DNA from: Chloroflexota bacterium
GTDB lineage: Bacteria; Chloroflexota; Dehalococcoidia; Dehalococcoidales; UBA2162
Assembly: GCA_016202525.1 (NCBI GenBank)
Contig: JACQOM010000128.1
Location: 1-16,242, forward strand
Length of the DNA stretch: 16,242 bases
Direction: 5' to 3'
The position numbers were made by a program, and so were the translations under genes. Numbering within the stretch: position 1 is the stretch's first letter; every line of letters starts with the position of its first letter. The notes under the pieces are model-generated. The model was not told where the DNA came from. It searched no databases and saw only the letters and a list, made by a program, of their open reading frames with translations. Below, piece by piece: positions 6,318 through 12,124 of the stretch.

Positions 6318-6617
6318 ATGACTGACAAGAGGCTTCAAAACAACCCACCACGAGGGACAGAACGGGTTAAGGGACTGGTGGTAGGGCAGGACTGGCGAGT
6401 TGGGGCGGATAGCTTGAATATCATCCTTTACCGGCGTCAGGTTAATAATAAGACTGGTAAGGAATACTGGCGGGCACACAGCTATTATGCTATTGTTGCT
6501 AATGCCCTGGTAGGACTGGTCAATCAGGGTGTTAGAGATACGGAACTGGCAGAGCTGAAGGCAGTTTGCGACAAGATAGACGAGCTACGCAGAGATATTT
6601 TCAAGGTATGCTCTTAA
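6318..6617 (+). CDS. Hypothetical protein (99 aa) of the replication operon
   Basis: ATG 6318 follows a purine-rich site containing eight consecutive G at 6301-6308, which must serve as the Shine-Dalgarno sequence. The product is soluble, with a central WRVGADSLNIILYRR segment, an aromatic EYWRAHSYYAIVANAL segment and a C-terminal amphipathic helix (TELAELKAVCDKIDELRRDI). It lies 38 bp downstream of the replication protein and looks like an accessory protein of that operon. I do not recognise the family. An earlier in-frame ATG at 6237 lies inside the replication gene and has no ribosome site. Confidence 0.72.
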   Translation: MTDKRLQNNPPRGTERVKGLVVGQDWRVGADSLNIILYRRQVNNKTGKEYWRAHSYYAIVANALVGLVNQGVRDTELAELKAVCDKIDELRRDIFKVCS

Positions 6618-6735
6618 TGTTACCCAAACTATCGAATCATAGTGAAACAGGCATGGTGACAGGCGTGAAATACAAGGTTAATTGATGATAATTCCCTAAT
6701 GATTTCGTTAAAAAGTAAAAAGACGGAGGTCGTAA

Positions 6736-7362
6736 TTGGGCGGAGCGGGTTCTGGACGCAGGTATAGATACGATGCAAAGGAAACAACGAGTGGTTTAAT
6801 AAGTCTCGATGTGAACTATCTGAAACGAAATGGTAACTTCGCTTCTAATCAGCTATCGTATATGACCTGGTCACGAGATAACGAGGCCACTTGTACCATA
6901 AACACGAGAATGGAAGGTCTGTACTTGGTGCTGGGATACAGGCGCCGGCTCCGGGATGGGGATTGGCAGGGTAGTGAAGAGAGTGTGCTACTTTCGTACA
7001 CCTCATGTAACTATGGCGGTCGGCGTCCCTGGTTTATTTGTCCTGGAGTAAAGAATGGTGTTCCCTGTCAGAGAAGGGTGGCTAAACTGTATGCGGCAGG
7101 CAGTTATTTGCTTTGTCGGCATTGCTACAACCTTGCTTACGATTCCCAGAGGGAAGCATTACGGCATCGTCTGTTGTACAAGGCGCAGGACATCCGGAGG
7201 CGTTTGGGTGGTTCGGCTGATATGGGAGCGCCGTTTCCCTGGAAGCCGAAAGGGATGCACTGGAAGACTTACGAGAGACTACGGCGAAAGGCGGAGCAAG
7301 CTGAGCTTCGCAGTGACGGCATGTTGGGTGAGTGGATGATGGCACGGTTCGGAATCTCATAG
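6736..7362 (+). CDS. MGGxGSGR-type zinc-binding protein of mobile elements (208 aa)
   Basis: The product starts MGGAGSGRRY, a conserved N-terminus in an uncharacterised family common near integrases and in phage-like elements. This supports the rare TTG start at 6736, which has GGAGG at 6725-6729. Ending each half of a presumed zinc site are C102 and C111, then C127 and C130 (LLCRHCYNLAYDSQRE), followed by a basic helical tail with RRRLGG and KPKGMHWKTYERLRRKAE. The basic tail and zinc knuckle suggest nucleic-acid binding. The function is not established. The gene follows the 99-aa gene by 118 bp and ends the rightward block; the next gene is convergent. Confidence 0.8.
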   Translation: MGGAGSGRRYRYDAKETTSGLISLDVNYLKRNGNFASNQLSYMTWSRDNEATCTINTRMEGLYLVLGYRRRLRDGDWQGSEESVLLSYTSCNYGGRRPWFICPGVKNGVPCQRRVAKLYAAGSYLLCRHCYNLAYDSQREALRHRLLYKAQDIRRRLGGSADMGAPFPWKPKGMHWKTYERLRRKAEQAELRSDGMLGEWMMARFGIS

Positions 7363-7436
7363 CGACTATCTTAGCTCATAAACAAACGTGATGACTTTTA
7401 GCTTCACACCGCGCCCTGGGGGTGGGATACCCCACG

Positions 7437-7461
7437 TACCTCAGATTCCGAAGGGGGCCGC
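7437..7461 (+). repeat. Left copy of an imperfect inverted repeat flanking a lipoprotein gene
   Basis: Begins TACCTCAGA and ends GGCCGC. The reverse complement of 8148-8175 begins TACCTCAGA, ends GGCCGC, and differs in between by small indels. A short GTGGG-ATAC-CCCAC hairpin lies immediately to its left, between the convergent genes. It may be part of a dispersed palindromic repeat family or a transcription-end structure. Confidence 0.5.
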
Positions 7462-8073
7462 TTATTTTCCGATTTCGTTGAGTGGTTTATCGGGCAGACT
7501 TTTCAAAGTTTCTTCTATGGATTGTGCCTCTTTCCAGAACTTTAGGAGTTTGCTATCCTCTCGCGGTGTCCAGGGCGTCCCAGTGTACCAGGCAGGGCGG
7601 TATTGTAGGTCTATGCCCAATTCCTGTCGCAACCCGTCTACATAATCATACACCTTCTTATACGCTAACAGATGCTGTTGTTTGAAGTCATTTTGATAGA
7701 TATAGTCGTCCGGTGCCCAAATCAATTTCGGGGGCTTTCCGTCTTCCCACATCACAGCGCGGAGTGAGGAATACTCCTGTAAGTTATCGATAAATTCAAT
7801 TGCGGCAGCCTCTGAAAAGTAGATTTCATGGAATCTCTGACCGAGTTCCTTCATATCCATTCCCCCAGCTCTCATTTCACTCTCAGCTTCAATAAGTCGA
7901 GACTCAGTTATTGTAGTAAGTGAATTCATTTCGTGTAGATAGTCAGCGGCCGCCGCAAAGAATTGCTGGGCTGCCTGTTCTTTAGCAGTTGGCTGATTAC
8001 TGCAACCTAATATTGGAAACGCTGTTAGCAGAATTAGTGACAACATAGCGAATGAGGCATACTTCAATTTCAT
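7462..8073 (-). CDS. Predicted lipoprotein of unknown function (203 aa)
   Basis: The N-terminus has a basic start (MKLK), a hydrophobic stretch and the lipobox ILGC with C24, so it should be lipidated and held on the outer face of the cytoplasmic membrane. The mature part is helical and acidic (AAADYLHEMNSL, EAESEMRAGG, KLIWAPDDYIYQ, WYTGTPWTPRED). No catalytic motif is recognised. ATG at 8073 is preceded by AGGAG with good spacing. It stands alone, 187 bp from the next minus-strand gene and flanked by imperfect inverted repeats, so it may be a separate cargo cassette. Confidence 0.8.
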   Translation of the reverse strand: MKLKYASFAMLSLILLTAFPILGCSNQPTAKEQAAQQFFAAAADYLHEMNSLTTITESRLIEAESEMRAGGMDMKELGQRFHEIYFSEAAAIEFIDNLQEYSSLRAVMWEDGKPPKLIWAPDDYIYQNDFKQQHLLAYKKVYDYVDGLRQELGIDLQYRPAWYTGTPWTPREDSKLLKFWKEAQSIEETLKSLPDKPLNEIGK

Positions 8074-8147
8074 TCACATCTCCTTTCACTGAAAACCTTA
8101 CAACACCTGATATTTTCACCGGATGTAGTAATCGTCACCCCCCGGGG

Positions 8148-8175
8148 GCGGCCACCCACCTCGAATTCTGAGGTA
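8148..8175 (-). repeat. Right copy of the imperfect inverted repeat, in a GC-rich spacer
   Basis: Partner of 7437-7461 in inverted orientation; it also contains its own small hairpin ACCTC/GAGGT around GAATTC. The surrounding spacer (8074-8260) holds a C5G5 palindrome at 8139-8148 and G-runs at 8176-8181, 8193-8195, 8198-8202 and 8204-8206, which could form a G-quadruplex on the plus strand. No gene is seen in this spacer. Confidence 0.5.
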
Positions 8176-8260
8176 GGGGGGAGTCATAATCAGGGTAGGG
8201 GGAGGGAGACCCCAGTATTATCAGAAAGGAAGCATAAAAGCCCTAAAGCGGTCAAGCCTC

Positions 8261-8494
8261 CTATGAGTTATCCTTCAGACTTGCGAGAACGATTAGTCCG
8301 ATGGGTGATAACAGGCCCCAAAACATATGAGTCCATCGCCTATTCTTTAATTTTGCCCAAAGATACGTCCCCCACAGGATAACACCCAAACCGATAACCC
8401 ATCCGATGAGGCTTGAGTTACGGGAAATCAGCAGGATTAGACACCCCGTAATAACCAGGAACGTTCTCCGCCGCTCTAGCGATTTTTTGTTCAT
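8261..8494 (-). CDS. Small membrane protein (77 aa), last gene of the nuclease operon
   Basis: Predicted segments are a basic start (MNKKSLERRR) and then three hydrophobic stretches at about 11-24, 28-47 and 55-72. ATG at 8494 is preferred to the upstream in-frame ATG at 8551, because AAGG lies just before it and the upstream codons overlap the preceding gene. It begins 14 bp after the stop of the 60-aa membrane gene. No family recognised. Confidence 0.65.
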   Translation of the reverse strand: MNKKSLERRRTFLVITGCLILLISRNSSLIGWVIGLGVILWGTYLWAKLKNRRWTHMFWGLLSPIGLIVLASLKDNS

Positions 8495-8508
8495 TTTGAC
8501 CTTCTCTC

Positions 8509-8691
8509 CTACCAAAGCCAGAGATTTGCCAAGATTAGAAGTAGCATCCATATACCAGCGCCAATTATTGCATAGACTTTCCAGTGAGGCTCAGTGGGCT
8601 TACCAGCACCTAAAACCCAAGCTGGAATATGAGCAGCATTGAAAAACAGAGAGCCTATAATAAAAAGGATAATAAATAGTGCTATTTTCAT
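8509..8691 (-). CDS. Small membrane protein (60 aa)
   Basis: Two hydrophobic segments (about 1-18 and 39-59) flank a short loop with HIPAWVLGAGKPTEPHW. ATG at 8691 follows a GAGG site. It begins 51 bp after the thermonuclease stop and 14 bp before the next small membrane gene, so it belongs to the same minus-strand operon. It could anchor or protect an envelope complex, but nothing in the sequence states its function. Confidence 0.62.
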   Translation of the reverse strand: MKIALFIILFIIGSLFFNAAHIPAWVLGAGKPTEPHWKVYAIIGAGIWMLLLILANLWLW

Positions 8692-8742
8692 ATCCTCATC
8701 ACCTCAATTATCGGGGCTGCTATCTGCCACCTGCTTTTTATC

Positions 8743-9297
8743 TTATTGACCCCATATCCCTCGTTGTCTCAGCTTGGCATATTGTTCCAATTGCACTAAG
8801 GTCTGACTATACCAATCATCGGGGTCGAATATCGAAGCCCTGGCATAGCCTTCGGCAACCAGTTCAGCGTTAACAAAAGTGCCGTCTACATAGACGTATC
8901 TGAGTAAGCGACCATACTCATCAAGGTCACGGCTACCCTTCTGTAAGTAGACTTGCTTCCCTTCAACCAATTCCTTGTTGCGTATTGTGGCTTCGGGGCC
9001 GAAGGGTTGCACCGGCTTATCAGGATGCACGGTCTCCGGGGTGTCAATGCCCAGGTAACGCACATGAAGACCATTCTGTAATTCAATGGTGTCTCCATCA
9101 ATCACCCTGGAGACAATAGCCGTTTCATACGCCGGTATGCTGGCATGATGCCAAACGGAATAGCCAATACCCAAACCAGCACTAATGCCCAGTAATAAGG
9201 CTATGACTAGCCAGAGACTATTTAACTTGTATCTGGCTAGGGGAATTAACGATAATCTCGGCAGAGCCTTTATAGGGTTCAATAAGCCCATAAACAT
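8743..9297 (-). CDS. Membrane-anchored thermonuclease (staphylococcal nuclease family)
   Basis: A calcium-dependent sugar-nonspecific nuclease by family. With the start at 9297 (AGGA 6 bases upstream) the protein has 184 aa: a basic N-terminus, one membrane segment (about 27-47, WLVIALLLGISAGLGIGYSV) and an SNase domain to the end. The active-site set known from the S. aureus enzyme is complete: D69 (VIDGDTIEL), R80 (VRYLGIDTPE), D85, T86, E88 and R130 (DEYGRLLRY). The domain should face outside the cytoplasm. The gene overlaps the upstream OB-fold lipoprotein gene by 80 bp; starting at ATG 9291 or TTG 9281 would only shorten the overlap. Cargo of the element; the substrate is probably extracellular DNA or RNA. 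Confidence 0.9.
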   Translation of the reverse strand: MFMGLLNPIKALPRLSLIPLARYKLNSLWLVIALLLGISAGLGIGYSVWHHASIPAYETAIVSRVIDGDTIELQNGLHVRYLGIDTPETVHPDKPVQPFGPEATIRNKELVEGKQVYLQKGSRDLDEYGRLLRYVYVDGTFVNAELVAEGYARASIFDPDDWYSQTLVQLEQYAKLRQRGIWGQ

Positions 9298-9688
9298 AAA
9301 TAGTCCTACCTTTATACTGAATTTCGGGAGCGGGAGAGAACTTGCTACGGTCACTGCCCCAAATGACGACTGTGAAGCGGGCGGGGTCTGGATAGTTCTT
9401 GCCTACATTCAGGAAGGTGGGTTGTCCTTTACTACTACTGGCATAAGTCGCACCGATTACTGGCCCATAGACCGTTGTCTTTTCGCCAATATGGTTTATC
9501 GCTTCTGACCAAGGAATGGCGGTCGCTGCCTGGGTTACTGGTGCGCTTGTGGTCGGTGTTGTTTCTGCCTGCTGAGTTTGAGCGGGCGGTGGCGTTGTTG
9601 GTGCTGGCTGACAAGCCACAACCGAGCTAGCTAATAGAAGAACTAATCCAATGAGTAAGAGTGAGTGCCATTTACGCTTATTCTCCAT
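9218..9688 (-). CDS. OB-fold-like lipoprotein upstream of and overlapping the thermonuclease gene
   Basis: 156 aa from ATG 9688, chosen because AAAGGAGG lies 6 bases upstream; the in-frame ATG at 9754 lies upstream of the transcription start. The signal peptide ends in the lipobox VVAC with C26. A Pro/Thr/Gln linker (27-58) is followed by a compact domain of about 100 residues: WSEAINHIGEKTTVYGPVIG, TFLNVGKNYPDPARFTVVIWG, GRTIYVYGLIEPYKGSAEII and SQIQVK. Strand pattern and motifs resemble OB-fold nucleic-acid-binding domains that are elsewhere fused to SNase domains in secreted nucleases (YhcR-type). It likely captures nucleic acid or positions the nuclease at the cell surface. The OB assignment is from pattern only. 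Confidence 0.8.
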   Translation of the reverse strand: MENKRKWHSLLLIGLVLLLASSVVACQPAPTTPPPAQTQQAETTPTTSAPVTQAATAIPWSEAINHIGEKTTVYGPVIGATYASSSKGQPTFLNVGKNYPDPARFTVVIWGSDRSKFSPAPEIQYKGRTIYVYGLIEPYKGSAEIIVNSPSQIQVK

Positions 9689-9741
9689 TATTGCCTCCTT
9701 TTGTTCTCTTAATTGGCTTTGGAGCAATATCAGGTGATGAC

Positions 9742-9770
9742 ATTGTAAGAGCATGGACTGCCAGTGTCAA
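9742..9770 (-). promoter_or_regulatory. Promoter of the OB-fold lipoprotein/thermonuclease operon
   Basis: On the minus strand there is TTGACA (9770-9765), a 17-bp spacer and TACAAT (9747-9742). The start site would be near 9735, giving a 5' untranslated region of about 47 nt before ATG 9688. This is a strong sigma-70-type promoter for the four-gene minus-strand block down to 8261. Confidence 0.8.
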
Positions 9771-9885
9771 TCTATCTATATCAATTAGAAACTGTTAATA
9801 GCAGGGTATAGCAATCAAATACTATCAGTGCCTTTGCTTCTCCGCATTGGTAACATTAGTCTCAAACTGCGGGAGGCGATTGCCA

Positions 9886-10068
9886 ATGCAACCAGAACCA
9901 AAGAAAGTTGAGCGGATATTTTATACTTTCCAAGAAGCCCAGGAGTTTCTAGGAATTAGTCATCAGACGATATACGAGCTTATGAAGCAGGGGCTTCCTT
10001 CTCACAAGATTGGTAGGAAACGGGTCTTCTTAAAGGAAGACCTTGTCCGGTGGATAAATGAGCATTAA
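9886..10068 (+). CDS. Small HTH_17/excisionase-family DNA-binding protein (60 aa)
   Basis: The product is MQPEPKKVERIFYTFQEAQE..., with a MerR-like HTH: FLGISHQTIYELMKQG, a wing SHKIGRKRVFLK and a terminal helix EDLVRWINEH. ATG 9886 is preceded by GGGAGG at 9871-9876; the earlier in-frame GTG at 9847 lacks a ribosome site. It is the third such protein in the element and stands alone near the right end, divergent from the nuclease operon. It may be the true excisionase, a repressor of int, or a regulator of the nuclease operon. The spacer to its neighbour (9689-9885) contains the lipoprotein promoter; no clear promoter for this gene is seen. Confidence 0.82.
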   Translation: MQPEPKKVERIFYTFQEAQEFLGISHQTIYELMKQGLPSHKIGRKRVFLKEDLVRWINEH

Positions 10069-10405
10069 GCTTGAAGCGCATTGATTAGGCTAAAAGTCTT
10101 AGATGCTGTAACAGGCGGGACGATTTACTGCCTGAGGGGGTAAGGCCGGGCTACGGCACGGAGCGCACTAACACTTTATGTATGTGGCTTCCTGTCTCCT
10201 GCCAAAGGACATAAGACTTGTTAGTGCGCTGGGGTGGTATCGTCTCTTCGTGGGGTGGGCTGACCCGTAGGGTGAGCAGGTCGGCGAAGGCTGACCGCTC
10301 CTACTCTCCTACCGGTGAGCCTGAGCAAGTGGGGGACGTTGATTGCGGGTGCTGTCAAATTCACGTTACCATTATCGGCTCACGCTTAAAGTGAAGCTAG
10401 AGTTT
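10069..10405. other. Non-coding right end of the element
   Basis: No open frame with a plausible start is seen. The segment holds a large imperfect palindrome (10163-10229) and a 7-bp inverted pair GTGAGCC (10315-10321) / GGCTCAC (10377-10383). It lies between the last HTH gene and the integrase arm sites. Such placement suits an origin of replication or transfer, or a structured RNA, but no relaxase or known nick-site motif is recognisable. Confidence 0.55.
10163..10229. repeat. 67-bp imperfect palindrome
   Basis: Outer arms GCGCACTAACA (10163-10173) and TGTTAGTGCGC (10219-10229) pair perfectly over 11 bp. After a small asymmetric bulge, TTATGT (10176-10181) pairs with ACATAA (10209-10214), leaving a 27-base loop. 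There is no T-run on either side, so it is unlikely to be a simple terminator. Candidate origin, transfer site or protein-binding structure. Confidence 0.7.
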
Positions 10406-10425
10406 TGGCGTTAATTTGGCGTTAA
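10406..10425. promoter_or_regulatory. Right integrase arm-type sites
   Basis: Exact 20-bp copy, in the same orientation, of 1606-1625: two TGGCGTTAA units 11 bp apart. It lies 107 bp inside the right core repeat. Together with the left copy it frames attP in the circular form, as expected for a recombinase with an arm-binding domain. Confidence 0.7.
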
Positions 10426-10515
10426 ACTGCCGACAACGGATTGTTACCAGATGGTATTTTAGCTTTGAGAGCCAAAACACAAAATAACTGTTTTGAAGCT
10501 AAAGCTACCCTTTGA

Positions 10516-10574
10516 TACCCCTAGCCTGGAATTAGGAAACCGCTGCTCTATCCGCCTGAGCTACAGGGGCATGA
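10516..10574 (-). pseudogene. attR: tRNA-Arg 5' half joined to a degenerate tRNA 3' end
   Basis: Bases 10532-10574 repeat the 43-bp core (tRNA nt 1-39). On the element side, minus-strand bases 10531-10516 read TTCCAGGCTAGGGGTA. The last eight, TAGGGGTA, could close an acceptor stem with GCCCCTG and resemble the true 3' end CAGGGGTA. The variable loop and T arm are missing, so this is not a functional tRNA. It looks like the element's own partial tRNA copy from attP joined to the old chromosomal 5' half. Confidence 0.75.
10532..10574 (-). repeat. attR core: 43-bp direct repeat
   Basis: Identical to 1524-1566. Chromosomal DNA resumes at 10575. The 90 bp between here and glgC should contain the original tRNA-Arg promoter; a -10-like TAAAAT on the minus strand at 10604-10599, 29 bases upstream of the tRNA 5' end, fits but has no convincing -35 box. 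Confidence 0.93.
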
Positions 10575-10665
10575 TTCCGGGGTAGCGATAGTTTTACTAT
10601 TTTACCATTCGTCAGGGTAACAAGGCTAGTAACGCATGGTGGACTGGGGTATCAATCGCTAGTAC

Positions 10666-11919
10666 TCAGATTGAATCGATATCCGCGCCCCGGGGAACGA
10701 CCACGATGCCATTATCCGAAACTGTGCAGCCTCTCCGCCGGTCAGCCTCCAGGTCATAGCCAATCGTGACGCCGGCCCTGATTTTGGACTCCTTATCGAT
10801 AATGGCGCGTTTGACCCTGGCTCCAGGCTCGATGATGACATCATCAAAGATTACAGAGTCTTCCACTGAAGCATCCCTTTCGATAACTACTCCCGGGGAG
10901 ATTACGGAATGCTGTACCAGGCCGCCGCTGATGATGCAGCCATCGGCCACGATTGATTCCAGAGCTTTGCCCCCGATGACGTATTTGCTGGGGGGGAGCG
11001 ACCTTTCATAGGTGCGGAACCCCCATTTTTCACCATAAAGATTGAATAGCGGGTCTACCATTATCAAATCCATGCTGGCTTCATAATAGGAATCTATCGA
11101 GCCGACGTCCCGCCAGTAAGTTGAATCACGTGTTTTCTCCACCAGAATCTTCTTTCTTTTCCCGTTTTCGACTTCAACCACATAGTCCTCAATCTTGTTG
11201 TTTTCGGTGAAGTCATAGACAAAGATGTCTGACCACTCTCTGGTCAGCCCGGCAATTATATCTCTGCCGAAATCATCCCCCGTCCGTTTCAGGATATCCA
11301 TCAGGGCATCGACTTTGAAGATGTAGATACCCATTGAAGCCAGGACAAAGTCCGGAGCCTGTGGCATTACTCTGGGTTGGGCCGGTTTCTCGGCAAAGCC
11401 AATAGCTCTCATATCCTGGTCTACTTCGAATATACCCAGACGTTGCGCCGCTTGCTCCTTTCTCGTCCTGGTGGCGGAGACAGTCAGGCGTGCCTTCTTA
11501 GCCCGGTGATACAGCAGCATTTGTTGATAGTTCATTTTGTATACGTGGTCTCCTGAGAGAACCAGTATATCGTCAAAACCCTCGGTGATAAGGTCGAGGT
11601 TCTGGCGGATGGCGTCAGCCGTGCCTTGATACCAGACCGCCCCCACTTTCTGTTGGGCGGGGACACAATAGATAAATTCTCCCAGCCTTGAAGCGGAGAT
11701 GCCCCAGCCTTCCTGGATATGCGTCTGCAGAGACCATGACCGGTATTGAGTAAGAACGAAGATTTGGCGGATGCCGGAGTTAATGCAGTTACTGAGTGGA
11801 AAATCGATGAGGCGGAATTTGCCAGCAAAAGGCACGGCTGGCTTGGAGCGCACCTGAGTTAAGGGCTGTAGCCTGTCGCCCATCCCCCCGGCCAGTATAA
11901 TCGTCAATACTCGGTCCAT
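10666..11919 (-). CDS. glgC: Glucose-1-phosphate adenylyltransferase (ADP-glucose pyrophosphorylase)
   Basis: Makes ADP-glucose from ATP and glucose-1-phosphate, the committed step of bacterial glycogen synthesis. 417 aa, the normal length. The nucleotidyltransferase domain has ILAGGMGDRLQPLTQVRSKP (residues 8-27), WYQGTADAIRQN (96-107), LSGDHVYKMNY (120-130), GFAEKP and YWRDVGSIDSYY. The C-terminal left-handed beta-helix shows hexapeptide-like repeats (IVADGCIISGG, SVISPGVVIE, SVEDSVIFDDVIIEPGA). ATG at 11919 follows a GAGG site. It is divergent from the phosphorylase gene, which supports a glycogen module. Its product ends 91 bp before the element's right repeat. Confidence 0.96.
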   Translation of the reverse strand: MDRVLTIILAGGMGDRLQPLTQVRSKPAVPFAGKFRLIDFPLSNCINSGIRQIFVLTQYRSWSLQTHIQEGWGISASRLGEFIYCVPAQQKVGAVWYQGTADAIRQNLDLITEGFDDILVLSGDHVYKMNYQQMLLYHRAKKARLTVSATRTRKEQAAQRLGIFEVDQDMRAIGFAEKPAQPRVMPQAPDFVLASMGIYIFKVDALMDILKRTGDDFGRDIIAGLTREWSDIFVYDFTENNKIEDYVVEVENGKRKKILVEKTRDSTYWRDVGSIDSYYEASMDLIMVDPLFNLYGEKWGFRTYERSLPPSKYVIGGKALESIVADGCIISGGLVQHSVISPGVVIERDASVEDSVIFDDVIIEPGARVKRAIIDKESKIRAGVTIGYDLEADRRRGCTVSDNGIVVVPRGADIDSI

Positions 11920-11974
11920 GCCAACCTCGACAAATTAACATCGTTATCTGTTTGTCCTTCCCTCTGGGATTTAC

Positions 11975-12002
11975 ATTATAAAGGACTGTGGACGATAAGT
12001 AA
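11975..12002 (-). promoter_or_regulatory. Putative glgC promoter
   Basis: On the minus strand, TTACTT (12002-11997), a 16-bp spacer and a perfect TATAAT (11980-11975), about 55 bp before the glgC start codon. The -35 box is weak. It lies in the 205-bp divergent region shared with the phosphorylase gene. Confidence 0.55.
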
Positions 12003-12124
12003 AATCCTGGTCGATAAATTTTGCCACGGATTTTATTGCCATCTGATACTAACATTGCAGTTTTGCGGAGTTTGCGCTTTAATGTTTTACCATAAGCTTG
12101 GAATATAACGTTTAAGGAAGCTTT

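Larger units (their letters stand above)
1524..10574. mobile_element. Integrative element (about 9.0 kb) in a tRNA-Arg gene, IME- or satellite-like
   Basis: The boundaries are 43-bp perfect direct repeats (1524-1566 and 10532-10574) equal to the 5' half of tRNA-Arg plus 4 bp of flank. A tyrosine integrase gene lies 44 bp inside the left repeat. The repeat-to-repeat distance of 9,008 bp is the predicted circle size. Contents are int and an excisionase-like gene, three HTH_17-type proteins in all, a primase/ATPase replication protein with zinc-ribbon partner, an MGGxGSGR zinc protein, and an envelope cargo block including a thermonuclease. No structural phage genes, relaxase or secretion genes are visible, so transfer would need a helper. 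A defective prophage remnant is possible, but the compact intact gene order argues for a complete small element. Confidence 0.9.

Noticed and set aside
5849..6325. 158-aa frame overlapping the end of the replication gene
   Set aside because: Shadow of the 773-aa gene in another frame; the repeats there make it look open.
7388..7685. Plus-strand frames opposite the lipoprotein gene
   Set aside because: Antisense shadows of a gene with signal peptide, lipobox and ribosome site.
10532..10574. A second functional tRNA-Arg
   Set aside because: Only nt 1-39 are present; the anticodon 3' stem, variable loop and T arm are missing.
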